The notes: generated by a model not told the origin, from the sequence alone. 64,000 bases of DNA from DATHKG01 sp035489435 (GCA_035489435.1 DATHKG010000104.1); one strand, 5' to 3'. Counted from the first letter of the stretch, positions 45,715 to 55,886 are shown. A program made the numbers and translations.

Positions 45715-47079
45715 ATGAAATTGTTTGTCACCTTCTTAGCCCTGCTCTGCATAGATATCGTCCATGGACAGCAACCAATTGATTCCCGGAACAGGGATAT
45801 TGTCTTCAAAAATGTAAATGTGATCGCGATGGACAGCGATAGGGTACTGACCAATAAAACGGTCGTAACCAGGAACGGGAAAATCGTTTCAATTACAGAT
45901 GGAGCAAAAGCAAAGATTGCCGCAAACGCCTTTGTAGTGGAAGCCAGCGACAAGTACCTTATGCCTGGACTTTCAGAGATGCATGCGCATGTTCCGCCGA
46001 TTGATGATATAGAGCCAATGAAAAACGTGCTCATGTTGTTTGCATTAAATGGTGTTACAACCATTCGGGGTATGCTGGGTCATCCCCGTCATCTTGAATT
46101 GCGTTCCAAAATAAAAAGCGGCGAGATATTGGGTCCTCATTTTTATACTTCAGGTCCCTCATTTAATGGCTCTACAGTAAAAACAAAAGAAGAAGGTGCC
46201 GCCAGGGTAATTGAACAAAAAAAAGCCGGTTATGATTTTTTGAAAATCCATCCCGGGCTAACGCTTGAAAACTTTAATGCTGTTGCACGAACCGCGAAAG
46301 CTGAAAATATTCCATTCGCCGGGCATGTGCCTTATGCGGTGGGTGTATGGAGAGCCATTGATGCGGGGTATGCAACTATCGACCATCTGGATGGATTTGT
46401 AGAAAGCCTGGTGCCCGGCCTGGATAGTATACCAGAAAACCGGACAGGCCTTTTCGCGACTTTTATTGGATACCGTGCGGATACCAGCCGGATAAAAACT
46501 TTGATCACCGGTTTAAGAAACCGAAGGATCTATGTTGTGCCCACCCAGGCTTTAGCTGAACGATGGATAGCTCCCGGAGCAGACGCAGATATGCTTGCAT
46601 CCGCACCAGAAATGGTTTATATGGATGAACAAACTGTGAACGACTGGGTAAAATCTAAAAAATCCCTGGTAAGCAATCCCTCCTACAACCCTGATCGTGT
46701 AAATGAATTTTTAAAAATCAGAAGACAACTTATTGCCGCATGTAATCATGGGGGAGTTGGTTTGCTACTTGGGTCCGACGGGCCCCAGGTTTTCAATGTG
46801 CCAGGCTTTAGCGTCCATCATGAGCTGAGATATCTTGTTGATGCCGGCCTTACACCTTTTGAAGCTATTAAAACAGGTACTGTGAATGTGGGACAGTTTT
46901 ATAATGATCCGCTGCAAGGAACCATCAAAGCAGGTGCACCTTCCGACCTGATTCTACTGAATGGTAATCCGTTGGTCGACATTGATCAAACCAAAAATAT
47001 TCATGGGGTAATGATTGGATCAAAATATATGAACCATGAATTCATAGATGCCGGTTTGAAGAAATTAAAGAAGCGTTAA
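45715..47079 (+). CDS. Exported metal-dependent amidohydrolase
   Basis: A protein of 454 residues from the ATG at 45715, picked because it puts the signal peptide first (MKLFVTFLALLCIDIVHGQ); an ATG 69 bases upstream would add a polar stretch. The metal motif HAH is at 90-92 (SEMHAHVPP), with further ligands in FLKIHPG (Lys as possible carbamate), FAGHVPY, TIDHLDG and GSDGPQ. It belongs to the imidazolonepropionase-like/dipeptidase group of amidohydrolases, which cleave C-N bonds in cyclic amides or dipeptides. Location should be periplasmic. Substrate unknown. Confidence 0.9.
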   Translation: MKLFVTFLALLCIDIVHGQQPIDSRNRDIVFKNVNVIAMDSDRVLTNKTVVTRNGKIVSITDGAKAKIAANAFVVEASDKYLMPGLSEMHAHVPPIDDIEPMKNVLMLFALNGVTTIRGMLGHPRHLELRSKIKSGEILGPHFYTSGPSFNGSTVKTKEEGAARVIEQKKAGYDFLKIHPGLTLENFNAVARTAKAENIPFAGHVPYAVGVWRAIDAGYATIDHLDGFVESLVPGLDSIPENRTGLFATFIGYRADTSRIKTLITGLRNRRIYVVPTQALAERWIAPGADADMLASAPEMVYMDEQTVNDWVKSKKSLVSNPSYNPDRVNEFLKIRRQLIAACNHGGVGLLLGSDGPQVFNVPGFSVHHELRYLVDAGLTPFEAIKTGTVNVGQFYNDPLQGTIKAGAPSDLILLNGNPLVDIDQTKNIHGVMIGSKYMNHEFIDAGLKKLKKR

Positions 47080-47087
47080 TGAATTTA

Positions 47088-47194
47088 TTGAAAGATTTTC
47101 ATTGAAAGATCTCGTTGAAAGATCTCGTTGAAAGTTTTCGTTGAAAGATCTCGTTGAAAGATCTCATTGGATAAACTTCATTGAAAAGACTGGA
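47088..47194. repeat. 13-bp minisatellite, about eight units
   Basis: Units TTGAAAGATCTCG run head to tail, with slight variants and a few 14-bp units, in the gap between the convergent amidohydrolase and tamL genes. The array starts nine bases after the amidohydrolase stop. It is not similar in sequence to the arrays at 776, 6462, 23724 or 26674. Confidence 0.88.
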
Positions 47195-47235
47195 TGAAAT
47201 ATCTGCGGGAATAATTTCGTTCCGAAATTGCAATA

Positions 47236-49509
47236 TTAGAAGGGATAACCAATAGCTATGTTAAGGATAAGATTGTCACGTCTCCAATCACTTTTACCGA
47301 ATGCTATCTCATCAATAACCCATCTTTCCTTTTCGGGTAACCAGGGTTTACGTAAAGGGAAAGCCAGGTCAAATCTGACAATGATAATGGATGCATCAAA
47401 TCTCAAACCCACCCCGGTCCCAACCGCAAAGTCTTTATAAAATCCTGCTAAACCACTTCCTGGTTTCTGGGGGTTTTCTTTACGAAGCCAGATGTTACCG
47501 GCGTCAACAAAAGCTGCACCGTTGACTATACTAAATAGTTTTGCCCTGATCTCGGTATTTACTTCCGCTTTAATTTCACCAGCTTCACTGGCATAGGTCT
47601 GGCTCTGTTCAGAATAATAACTGCCCGGGCCCAGTGTTCTTGCCCTGAACGCACGGATACTATTACTTCCACCAATAAAAAACTGCTTTACATATGGCAT
47701 CTGTTGCGAGTTGCCATAAGCATATCCATAGCCCAGGGAAATACGGTTTGCCCAGGTCACGCCATGGTTATTAAGTTTCCAGTAATTACTTGCCTCGGTA
47801 CTAAAACGCAGGTATTGGGCGAAGGGTATACCAAACAGTGTTTTCTGACTGGCTGATTGCTTAAACGACCCGGTAATCAAACCAAGGGTATTACCAGCTA
47901 CATCTACATTAAACCTGATATTTGTTGCGTTCCATTTTTGAGTTGTTGTCGACTCATTGTATGTAAATGTATAATTGCTGCCAATGATAAACTGCTTTTC
48001 AAACGCCTGCTGCAGGCTAAAGTCTTGCTGAAGTATGGAATCAAACTTTGGAGTGATATTCGAAGGCTGAATATAGCTTATACTAGCCAGGGCGAAGTCA
48101 TGTTCGATCTTATCAGTCTGCCGCCAGACATAACCGAGTCCACCACGTATCGCATCAAGTCGGTAAAGATCCTTTCTATTCAAAAATTCAAAACCCGCGC
48201 TAAACTTTGTCCGGGGCACAAACTCTGTGTGAGGATTTATTATCCGGAATGGAACTATAAACCTTGGAACATATAAATTAATATCCCCGGTCAGCGAGGT
48301 ACCATTGGTCGAATATTGTTCACCGCCCACCTGTTTCTCGAATCCACCTGCTAGAGCAATATCCAGTAACTCCGCACCCTTCATAAAGTTGCGGTTTTTC
48401 ATGTTTATCTGGATCTGTGATCCTACGAAGTTGTTTGATTTTGAGGTTCCCGAAAGCTGGAACTGTAACGATCGTTTTTCTGTTGGTGTGAGATAAAAAG
48501 ATGCGTTCAGTAACGACGTTGAGTCACGCAATTTCTCAAATGTGGCCCTGATGTATTTAAAAGTCCCTAAATCGACAAGCCTTTTCAGTGAAACATTATG
48601 TGCAGCCCTTGAATAAATACTATCCTGGTGAAGGGTAACAATTTTTTCAAACAATTTAGGTTTAAACAGCTTTTGAGTATCTATTAGTTTATAGTTGGGA
48701 AAATTAACGAGGTCTTTCCAAAGCAACAATGTATCAACAGTAGTACGGTAGTTTGCATAAATGTATATGTTCTTGATATCATAAGGCACTAATGCGGATT
48801 TCGGGCTACGCTCCTTAACTTTTACAAAAAGGTTTACATTTCCTTTAAGTGTGCTATCGACCTGGACTAGCAGGTAATCAGGATTGAAATAAAAGTATCC
48901 GTAATTTTTAAGTTCCTGGTCAATCCTTGTCCTTTCGTCTTTAATATCATCAAGATTGAAAAAATTTCCGGTTTTTAATAAAGTTTTCTTTTGTTGCGCA
49001 CGAATGAGCATACCTAACGCAGTACTGTCTGTGGGGAATCCGACAGTATCTATCTTATACCTGATGCCTGCGCGGACGTGATATTTTACGCTGGCAGTTT
49101 TTTCTTTCAATAAAGGCTCTGCCTCGGTAATGGATTTGAAAAAACCATGGTTCCACATATAATTGTTGAGAATAGTAGAATTGTTTTCGGGCTTTACGCG
49201 GCTCCACAAAACAGGGGCTTCGCCCCATTTATTACGTAACAGGTGATTAAGTCCTTTCTTTTTTGTTGGTTTACCCAGGTTATAAAGACTCAGCCTGATC
49301 CGCATGCCAAGAAACTTCGAGTTTGGAACCGGTCGAAGGAGTTCCTTTAATTCATTCCTGATTTCTTTCTTGTTTTTGATTGTATCATCAAACACAACTT
49401 CTGCACCGGTGTACAATCTCTCTCCGGCCGGCAATTTCTTTAAGTTATTGCAGGAACACAATATCAAACCCGTGAGCACAACAAGTATCAGTTGATATTT
49501 TCTATTCAT
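47236..49509 (-). CDS. tamL: TamL, BamA/TamA-like outer-membrane assembly lipoprotein
   Basis: A 757-residue Omp85-superfamily member that carries a lipobox (LILCSC, Cys20), which defines the Bacteroidota TamL group. POTRA-like domains follow (RYKIDTVGFPTDSTALG, YFYFNPDYLLVQVDSTLKG). The C-terminal 16-stranded surface-antigen barrel has FFIGGSNSIRAFRARTLGPGSYY and AAFVDAGNIW, and ends NIAIGYPF. It works with TamB to move or insert outer-membrane proteins or lipids. Its ATG overlaps the tamB TGA (ATGA), so the two are translationally coupled. Confidence 0.93.
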   Translation of the reverse strand: MNRKYQLILVVLTGLILCSCNNLKKLPAGERLYTGAEVVFDDTIKNKKEIRNELKELLRPVPNSKFLGMRIRLSLYNLGKPTKKKGLNHLLRNKWGEAPVLWSRVKPENNSTILNNYMWNHGFFKSITEAEPLLKEKTASVKYHVRAGIRYKIDTVGFPTDSTALGMLIRAQQKKTLLKTGNFFNLDDIKDERTRIDQELKNYGYFYFNPDYLLVQVDSTLKGNVNLFVKVKERSPKSALVPYDIKNIYIYANYRTTVDTLLLWKDLVNFPNYKLIDTQKLFKPKLFEKIVTLHQDSIYSRAAHNVSLKRLVDLGTFKYIRATFEKLRDSTSLLNASFYLTPTEKRSLQFQLSGTSKSNNFVGSQIQINMKNRNFMKGAELLDIALAGGFEKQVGGEQYSTNGTSLTGDINLYVPRFIVPFRIINPHTEFVPRTKFSAGFEFLNRKDLYRLDAIRGGLGYVWRQTDKIEHDFALASISYIQPSNITPKFDSILQQDFSLQQAFEKQFIIGSNYTFTYNESTTTQKWNATNIRFNVDVAGNTLGLITGSFKQSASQKTLFGIPFAQYLRFSTEASNYWKLNNHGVTWANRISLGYGYAYGNSQQMPYVKQFFIGGSNSIRAFRARTLGPGSYYSEQSQTYASEAGEIKAEVNTEIRAKLFSIVNGAAFVDAGNIWLRKENPQKPGSGLAGFYKDFAVGTGVGLRFDASIIIVRFDLAFPLRKPWLPEKERWVIDEIAFGKSDWRRDNLILNIAIGYPF

Positions 49510-52500
49510 TTCGTGTTTTGTGAAGGCGGCCTCCCAACTTGATTTCGGTATCTCCGGTCACGCCTGCTTTTCTGTAATATTTCCTTGAACTCATTGTAGT
49601 CCATCACAAGTATAAAACCAACGCCGGTTTCCACTACCTCACCATCTATAATGCTTTGATTATCGTTACGACGGTATATTTTTAGCCGGTACCTGCCGTC
49701 ACGTGTTATTTTATAATCTATAGTCACGTTTCCTGTCAGTCCTGAGGAGCTGTTCGAGGAGCCTTCAACCGGTATGCCGGTTCCCACCGTTACCGTTGTG
49801 CGGTCATTGAATAAATTTTTTGACACACCAACATTCATCCTGGTGGAATTTTGCTGGCTACCGCTTGTATAATCTTCCCTTTGTTCAAAATCGAAATTGA
49901 CATCAACTCCTTTAATAAGATCTCCCGCGAGATTATTTAGTTGTTGAGCAAGGATTTTACCTGCAGCACCCATAGCTATTGTCTCCGCGCTCGTACTGGA
50001 TGAAAGGCTGCTGAATGGATTATTACCAATAAAATTATTAAGTACCAGTAAGCCCATTACCTGTTTATTCAGTTCCGACTCATCGTTGTTAATTAATTTA
50101 AGCCGGTTATAGACCACGCCGTCAAACACATTTCTTTCCCGTTCAGGCATATCAAGTTTAAAAGAGATCTTTGGTTGCAGCATTTCACCTTCAAGGTTCA
50201 GATAAACCAGGAAAGGCAATTTCTGTCTGAGTGCACCTTCTGGTACACTCGATGTGGCATTCAACAACGGTTCTGCCGTAGTGTTTACCGTATATACGGC
50301 CGAAAGATCAATAGTAGCTGAAGTGGGATCACCGGTCCAGGTTATTGTTCCATCCTTTACGATATCAAATTTTCTTTTGATAAACTGGTTCAATGATAGA
50401 ATATAAGCGCCTTCACTAACAGTATATCTGCCTGTCATACTTGTTTTACCACTGGGATCAATTGTCATATTGATAGTGGCTGCTCCGTTGACTCTTAAAC
50501 TATCGCCGTTATCTTCATCAAGCACAATGGTCAACGAAGACTCGGGTGTGATTTCTGCACTGATACTTAAGGACAATCCCTTAATTACATCTTCCGCTAA
50601 TGTGTCTTTTGGATTTGTATTTGCTATTAATGATGAATCGACGGGGTTAGATAAGTCAACAAACTGGATGATTCCACGCCGACTCTCAACTTGTGGATCC
50701 TCTGAAGGCAGCACAAAGGTGACAGAAGAATTATCAATCACTCTTACCCGTCCCTCTATAACAGGCAAATTCATATCCCCTTTAATAGTTAGCCGGGCAT
50801 TGATGGAGGCAGGTCCAAAAATGGTCTGGTCAGGTTTTAAACGGTTATCTATTGCCCTGAACTCCCTTGCATTCAAACTCAAATCAAATCGGTAATCCTG
50901 GTAATCGGTTGTGAATACCCTGCCATCTATTATGGCCTCATGACCCATTGAGTCTGTAATGGTAAACTTATCAAGCAGAATACCCTGATCATCAAATACA
51001 ATTGTTTCATCAGGAATACGTAATGCTGTGCCATACTCAGCATAAATAAGCGAGGCTTGTTTTACAGACAGAGAACCGCGAACCTGCGGTTTCGCGGCAC
51101 TGCCGCGTAATGTTAGATTGCCACTTGCCAATCCTGACAAATTCGTGATCATGTCTTTCACAAATGGCTGCGCTGCTGTAAGTGAAAACTCAGGAATATT
51201 AAGATCGAAGTTCAGGTTATTCTCGCCAGTGGTTGTATAGTCGCCCTTTACAGTCAAATTAACACTGTCTCCTGTTAAAGCTGCATTCACATTAAAAACT
51301 TCAGGAGAGCTATTACTTGCATCTAACTTCAGCGTGCCTATTCGTTGACTGAAAGCTTCAATACTGTCTATTGAAAGATCTGCCACAAATGAAAATGGAG
51401 AAGATTGTTTTAGGGCAATGCTGCCGTTTATTAATCCATCTGCCACTAGCGTGTCACTCTGGATCATCGACGCGATGGTGGCAATCGAAAAATTCATAAA
51501 CTGAAGGTTGATCGGAAATCCACCACCAGCACCCGTTCCATTGATTTTTAAACCCCGGTCTCCCCGCATAAGGGCCAGGTTTGCAGTTTTAATTCCATTA
51601 CTGTCTAACTGAACCAGGTTATTTTCATTTGTCGTCCAGGTCTGCTTATTAATCAGGAGCTCCGGCAATAACCGCAGTTCTGAAACACCCCTTATTGTAT
51701 TATACGTGCCACCGACAAAATACTTGTCTTTATCCTGTTTGTCGTGGAGGTTTATGTTCCAGCCAATCTTACCACCCCGTAACCCTCCATATATCGTTGT
51801 TTTGTATAAAGGGGTAGTTGGATGAGTAACCTGTTTAACGCTAATACCATATACCAGGCTATCATTTTGAGAATTTGCCCCAAGATTGAAGGAGTCTACT
51901 ATGAAATCACCATAGCGCAATGTTTTCATATTAGCCACTACCTGCAACAGGTAGTTTGCCGAATTCATATTAACAGCAAAATTCAAGGGAGTAAATCTTC
52001 GCATATCCGGCACAAACGATCTTATAATCGGATGATTTATTATTGTACCTGTAAGCCGAAACTGATTAGCGGGAACACTGGTGTCAGAAAATGTACTGTC
52101 ACTCATGTAATGAGCCATAACCGCCTGAACAGACTGAGCAAGGGTTGACACTTTATATAAACCCCGCATATTCGCGAAAAGCATTGGTGTCTCTATGCTT
52201 ATATCTGAACTATCCCCTACTCTGCCAGCAATCACTTTTAATGAGTCGAGTGGATACACTTTATCTTTATGAGCAATCTGCAAACCGGTAATAAAAACAT
52301 TTCCATCAAGCTTATCCGGATCTGCATTAACAAGATCGACATTGAGTTTGGCCTTTACGATCAGGTGTTCTTTTGAAAAACCAAGCTTCTGCAGGTTAAC
52401 CCTCATATCATTTGAATTAACCTTCAGCTCCGGATGGACCTCATCCATATTGTAACTGACATCTAGATCTGCTAACAGATTTGAGTCCGGTGAATTTAAA

Positions 52501-54545
52501 TTAGCAACCACCTTATTATTGGCCAGAGTCCCCTTTACTTTTATATTATTATAAGTATAACCTTTTGCCTGCAGTTTATTAACTGAACCATCAAGACTTA
52601 GATCTGCAGTTTTTACGGCATAGCCCTTACCCTTAACTTTGAAATCTACTGATACGAGGCCCAAACTGGTATCACTGAGAAATTTATTAAGCTGAAGATT
52701 GTTAGAAGTAATATGAGCATCATATACGGCCCTGATACTATCTGATGCATTTTTTATCTTACCCACAACTGAAACATCCCCGCTGCTGGTTACAACCTTT
52801 ATATCGGCGCTCATATCATCAGGTGTTCCGTCATAGGTACCACTGATATTGAAAGTTTCGGGAATATGAACAGATGATGGAATTAAATCCGTTGGTAACA
52901 AACTTAGCAGTCCCTCACGGGTGCCACTAAAATTATTTAGCCGCAGATCGATCTTCATTTTTTTGGCATCCGGCAAACCAGTCACTTTCGCCGAAGCATT
53001 TAATGCTGTAGAACCCTGTCGGATTATTAGTTGTGGAATGTTCAGGCTATTAACTTTCCCATTTACTTTTGTATTCAGCTCAATGGTTTTGTTTAGCAAA
53101 GGCTGAACATATTTGTTTGCTGCCAGGTCAGGTTGAAAATATAACAAGTCATTTAATACAAGATTGGTGTTTGTGAAAACGGCTTTTATAGAAACTGATC
53201 CGGGATTTTTGCTGGCCTCCTCAATGGATGCAAAAGTCGCTTCCATTGAGCCATTAATGAGATTGCGATTTGTTTGTATAACAGTTTTTTCCAGTTTCAC
53301 CAACTGCTCATCATAAACTGCGTTAGTATGTAATTGCTTTAGCCGGAAGCCACTTTTTTCATTAAATGTCAAAGATTCAATCTCAGCCTTATATCCTCTC
53401 CCATCAGATATGAGTTGTTTAATGGAAGTATTCAGGTTATTTAGTTTCAGATGAGAAAAATCCATCTGGGGTCCACGAACTATTGGCTTCGCAACATCGT
53501 CATATTGCACTGTATTATTTTCAAGGGAAAGATTTTCAACACTGAATTTAAAGGGATCAGCTTCAATTGAATCTTTTATCTCGGCCACCTCTTCCTTATC
53601 CGGCCGCTTTGAGTTTGTGGCAAATATGGTGGAATGATCTGCCAGGCTGAGGTTGTGTATACTTGCGTTGTTTGTATTGAGATTAAGCCTCAGGTCAGAA
53701 ATTCCGAGCTTCGCAGCAACAGTGTTGAGATCTATTGCACTGTTATCATCTATATATATTATCCTGGTACCCGTAAGCAGGATGCTGTCTGCACGGATCA
53801 AAGGCATGGGACCTGAAGAAGAAGTAGTAGTAGAAGTAGTAGTAGTAGTAGTAGTATCTTTAGCCGTTAAACGGGAAGTAGGTTTGAACCGGATACCTGC
53901 AGCAAGATTCTGTGTATAAAGATGATCAAGTCTGAAATCCATCGAATCAAGGTTAAACCTGTCGATGCCAATATCTATATTGGTGAAAGTTATAGTAAAG
54001 TTCTGGCCGTTATAGGCATCATTATAATGAAGATTCGCCCTGGATAATTCAACATCCCCAAGATTGAATTTCATTGCAGTGCCTGATGACAGTGTATCCG
54101 CCGTTTTGGTAGTATCACCCGATGCAAATGCCTTGCTGATGAAATCATAATTGAATAAACTGTCGGTCTCTGAATTATGTATATTTAAACGAAGACTGTC
54201 TACTTCCAGACTGGAGATTGTCAAAGTGTTATCCAGCAGATCAAGCAATCTGTATCCTGCTTCCAGCTTACCGATATATACCAGCGGCTCTTTGGAGCGA
54301 TCCTCGACATAAACACCATCTAATTCGAGATGGTACAGATAATTGATGGACAGTCGCGCAATGCTTACTTTAGTGTCAAGTTTCTTTTCAAGATAATTTA
54401 CAATCTCCTTTCTCACGATATTCTGGGCCCACCTTGTCTGGAGTACAAACCACAAAATAACCAGCAGCAGGAGGATGCTTCCTATCACGATTCCCACCCA
54501 CTTAAGAATGATCTTAACCCAGTTTTTCTTTTTTTGCGGCTCCAT
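49506..54545 (-). CDS. tamB: TamB, translocation and assembly module component
   Basis: A 1679-residue periplasm-spanning protein. An N-terminal membrane anchor (WVGIVIGSILLLLVILWFVL) is followed by a long beta-taco/groove built of AsmA-like repeats and a C-terminal DUF490/TamB domain (GPASINARLTIKGDMNLPVIEG, GRYTVSEGAYILSLNQFIKRKFDI, GTITWTGDPTSATIDLSAVY). TamB proteins conduct phospholipid or help outer-membrane protein assembly with the Omp85 partner, here TamL. A run of Thr/Ser near residues 230-245 comes from an ACT microsatellite. Confidence 0.95.
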   Translation of the reverse strand: MEPQKKKNWVKIILKWVGIVIGSILLLLVILWFVLQTRWAQNIVRKEIVNYLEKKLDTKVSIARLSINYLYHLELDGVYVEDRSKEPLVYIGKLEAGYRLLDLLDNTLTISSLEVDSLRLNIHNSETDSLFNYDFISKAFASGDTTKTADTLSSGTAMKFNLGDVELSRANLHYNDAYNGQNFTITFTNIDIGIDRFNLDSMDFRLDHLYTQNLAAGIRFKPTSRLTAKDTTTTTTTSTTTSSSGPMPLIRADSILLTGTRIIYIDDNSAIDLNTVAAKLGISDLRLNLNTNNASIHNLSLADHSTIFATNSKRPDKEEVAEIKDSIEADPFKFSVENLSLENNTVQYDDVAKPIVRGPQMDFSHLKLNNLNTSIKQLISDGRGYKAEIESLTFNEKSGFRLKQLHTNAVYDEQLVKLEKTVIQTNRNLINGSMEATFASIEEASKNPGSVSIKAVFTNTNLVLNDLLYFQPDLAANKYVQPLLNKTIELNTKVNGKVNSLNIPQLIIRQGSTALNASAKVTGLPDAKKMKIDLRLNNFSGTREGLLSLLPTDLIPSSVHIPETFNISGTYDGTPDDMSADIKVVTSSGDVSVVGKIKNASDSIRAVYDAHITSNNLQLNKFLSDTSLGLVSVDFKVKGKGYAVKTADLSLDGSVNKLQAKGYTYNNIKVKGTLANNKVVANLNSPDSNLLADLDVSYNMDEVHPELKVNSNDMRVNLQKLGFSKEHLIVKAKLNVDLVNADPDKLDGNVFITGLQIAHKDKVYPLDSLKVIAGRVGDSSDISIETPMLFANMRGLYKVSTLAQSVQAVMAHYMSDSTFSDTSVPANQFRLTGTIINHPIIRSFVPDMRRFTPLNFAVNMNSANYLLQVVANMKTLRYGDFIVDSFNLGANSQNDSLVYGISVKQVTHPTTPLYKTTIYGGLRGGKIGWNINLHDKQDKDKYFVGGTYNTIRGVSELRLLPELLINKQTWTTNENNLVQLDSNGIKTANLALMRGDRGLKINGTGAGGGFPINLQFMNFSIATIASMIQSDTLVADGLINGSIALKQSSPFSFVADLSIDSIEAFSQRIGTLKLDASNSSPEVFNVNAALTGDSVNLTVKGDYTTTGENNLNFDLNIPEFSLTAAQPFVKDMITNLSGLASGNLTLRGSAAKPQVRGSLSVKQASLIYAEYGTALRIPDETIVFDDQGILLDKFTITDSMGHEAIIDGRVFTTDYQDYRFDLSLNAREFRAIDNRLKPDQTIFGPASINARLTIKGDMNLPVIEGRVRVIDNSSVTFVLPSEDPQVESRRGIIQFVDLSNPVDSSLIANTNPKDTLAEDVIKGLSLSISAEITPESSLTIVLDEDNGDSLRVNGAATINMTIDPSGKTSMTGRYTVSEGAYILSLNQFIKRKFDIVKDGTITWTGDPTSATIDLSAVYTVNTTAEPLLNATSSVPEGALRQKLPFLVYLNLEGEMLQPKISFKLDMPERERNVFDGVVYNRLKLINNDESELNKQVMGLLVLNNFIGNNPFSSLSSSTSAETIAMGAAGKILAQQLNNLAGDLIKGVDVNFDFEQREDYTSGSQQNSTRMNVGVSKNLFNDRTTVTVGTGIPVEGSSNSSSGLTGNVTIDYKITRDGRYRLKIYRRNDNQSIIDGEVVETGVGFILVMDYNEFKEILQKSRRDRRYRNQVGRPPSQNTK
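53821..53857 (-). repeat. Trinucleotide (ACT) microsatellite inside tamB
   Basis: Read on the minus strand, ACT triplets interrupted by TCT encode a Thr/Ser-rich run in an extracytoplasmic linker. Length change by triplets would keep the frame, so the tract could vary between strains. Confidence 0.85.
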
Positions 54546-54876
54546 GCTTACGATCGACTAATTTGTATCCCGGATGAGAACAGTTTCGTAGTTTGATTTG
54601 ATATTACATTAAACAAAAGTTGCTCCAACCACCCAGTTGCAATAAAAATTATTAAATTAAGACGTTTTATCATGTACACTACACACATAGCTGGTGAAAT
54701 CGGGTAGTATCGGGCCATTTCATAAGTTTGAAATCAAATTTGCCGGTTTATTCCGGATTTTTCGATCAGTCAAAGATGGCATATTGTGGAGTATTCTCCA
54801 CATGTTAACTATTGATTTTTCGGATCACCTGGCACTAAAAGTTTGAGTATTATTATAACCTTTGTATCTTGATGGC
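54546..54876. other. Divergent intergenic region between tamB and the VOC gene
   Basis: 331 bases, AT-rich. A perfect inverted repeat TGTGGAG-TATT-CTCCACA lies at 54785-54802. Near the VOC start, TATAACCTTTG (54854-54864) loosely resembles a -7 box, with TTTG at 54842. No small gene was recognised. Confidence 0.45.
54785..54802. promoter_or_regulatory. Perfect 7-bp inverted repeat upstream of the VOC gene
   Basis: TGTGGAG and CTCCACA are separated by TATT, 75 bases before the VOC ATG and upstream of a possible promoter. It is an operator candidate; the lack of a T-run argues against a terminator. Confidence 0.4.
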
Positions 54877-55338
54877 ATGAAAGGGATTCATAAAATTGCA
54901 TTATTTGCCACCATATTGTTCTCAGGATTCTCAACAATTGCTACTGCACAGTCAAAAAAAGCTGCACTAAATCATATTGCGCTCTCAGTAGTAAACCTTA
55001 AAAAAAGCACAGCATTTTATATTGATGTTGTTCAGCTGGACACTATCCCTGAACCCTTCCATGATAATAAACACACCTGGTTCAATATTGGCCCAAAAAG
55101 TCATCTCCATATTATTGAATCTGCAAAAGAAATTACCAGCCATGATAAAAACACCCATCTCTGTTTCACGGTGCCGTCGGTTGATGAATTTGCCGAAAGG
55201 TTAAACAAAATGAAGGTTCCGTTTATGAACTGGGCGGGTGAAAGCGGAAAGATCACTAAGCGCGTGGATGGCGTTAAACAAATTTATTTCCAGGATCCGG
55301 ATGGATTTTGGTTGGAAATCAACGATGCAAGAGATTAG
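54877..55338 (+). CDS. Exported VOC-superfamily (glyoxalase-like) protein
   Basis: A protein of 153 residues from the ATG at 54877, with a signal peptide ending ATAQS (about residue 25). The VOC beta-alpha-beta-beta-beta fold is recognisable: LNHIALSVVNLKKSTAFY, HTWFNIGPKSHLHIIES, THLCFTVPSVDEFAERL and KQIYFQDPDGFWLEIND, whose histidines and the last Glu are the usual metal ligands. Most VOC proteins are cytoplasmic, so export is notable. Glyoxalase, dioxygenase or resistance roles cannot be told apart. Confidence 0.88.
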   Translation: MKGIHKIALFATILFSGFSTIATAQSKKAALNHIALSVVNLKKSTAFYIDVVQLDTIPEPFHDNKHTWFNIGPKSHLHIIESAKEITSHDKNTHLCFTVPSVDEFAERLNKMKVPFMNWAGESGKITKRVDGVKQIYFQDPDGFWLEINDARD

Positions 55339-55352
55339 GGTAAGGCAATCAT

Positions 55353-55886
55353 TCAGCCTTCCTTCTTGGCTCTGACAAGCTTGTATATACGCACCGCGCT
55401 CATCAACAGAAGCGCAAATGCTACCAGGCCACCAAGCCCCCACCACAAACTCATTGCCTGTTTAACTTCAACAAGCATTACAATTGCAATAAGAAATATT
55501 GTGGCTACTTCGTTCCACAGCCGAAGATGAGTACTGGAATATTTGTATACTCCCTTCATCTGTTGACGATAAATATTATGCAAGGAAAGGTGATAAAGAT
55601 ACAGGCCGGCGACAAACGCAATCTTGATACCCAGCCATGCAGGTACAGATCCAAATAAGTATAACATCCAGGAACCGAATATCAGGGTCAACACTGCAGA
55701 GGGCCAGGTGATACCGAACCAGAGCCGCTTTATCATGATCGAAAACTGGCTGTTTAAAATACTTTTTTCCGGCTCGGGTTTTTCTGCAGCTTCTGTATTG
55801 TAGATGAAAAGCCTGACGATATAAAACATACCGCTGAACCAGGTTACTATAAATATTATATGCAGGGCTTTTACGTATTCGTACAT
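55353..55886 (-). CDS. hemJ: Protoporphyrinogen IX oxidase HemJ
   Basis: A 177-residue membrane protein with about four to five helices. YVKALHIIFIVTWFSGMFYIVRLFIY (with the conserved His), KRLWFGITWPSAVLTLIFG and HLRLWNEVATIFLIAIV match the HemJ/UPF0093 family. It oxidises protoporphyrinogen IX to protoporphyrin IX at the inner membrane. It lies 50 bp after hemH on the same strand and beside the plus-strand heme genes, which supports the call. No HemG or HemY is seen in the window. Confidence 0.93.
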   Translation of the reverse strand: MYEYVKALHIIFIVTWFSGMFYIVRLFIYNTEAAEKPEPEKSILNSQFSIMIKRLWFGITWPSAVLTLIFGSWMLYLFGSVPAWLGIKIAFVAGLYLYHLSLHNIYRQQMKGVYKYSSTHLRLWNEVATIFLIAIVMLVEVKQAMSLWWGLGGLVAFALLLMSAVRIYKLVRAKKEG

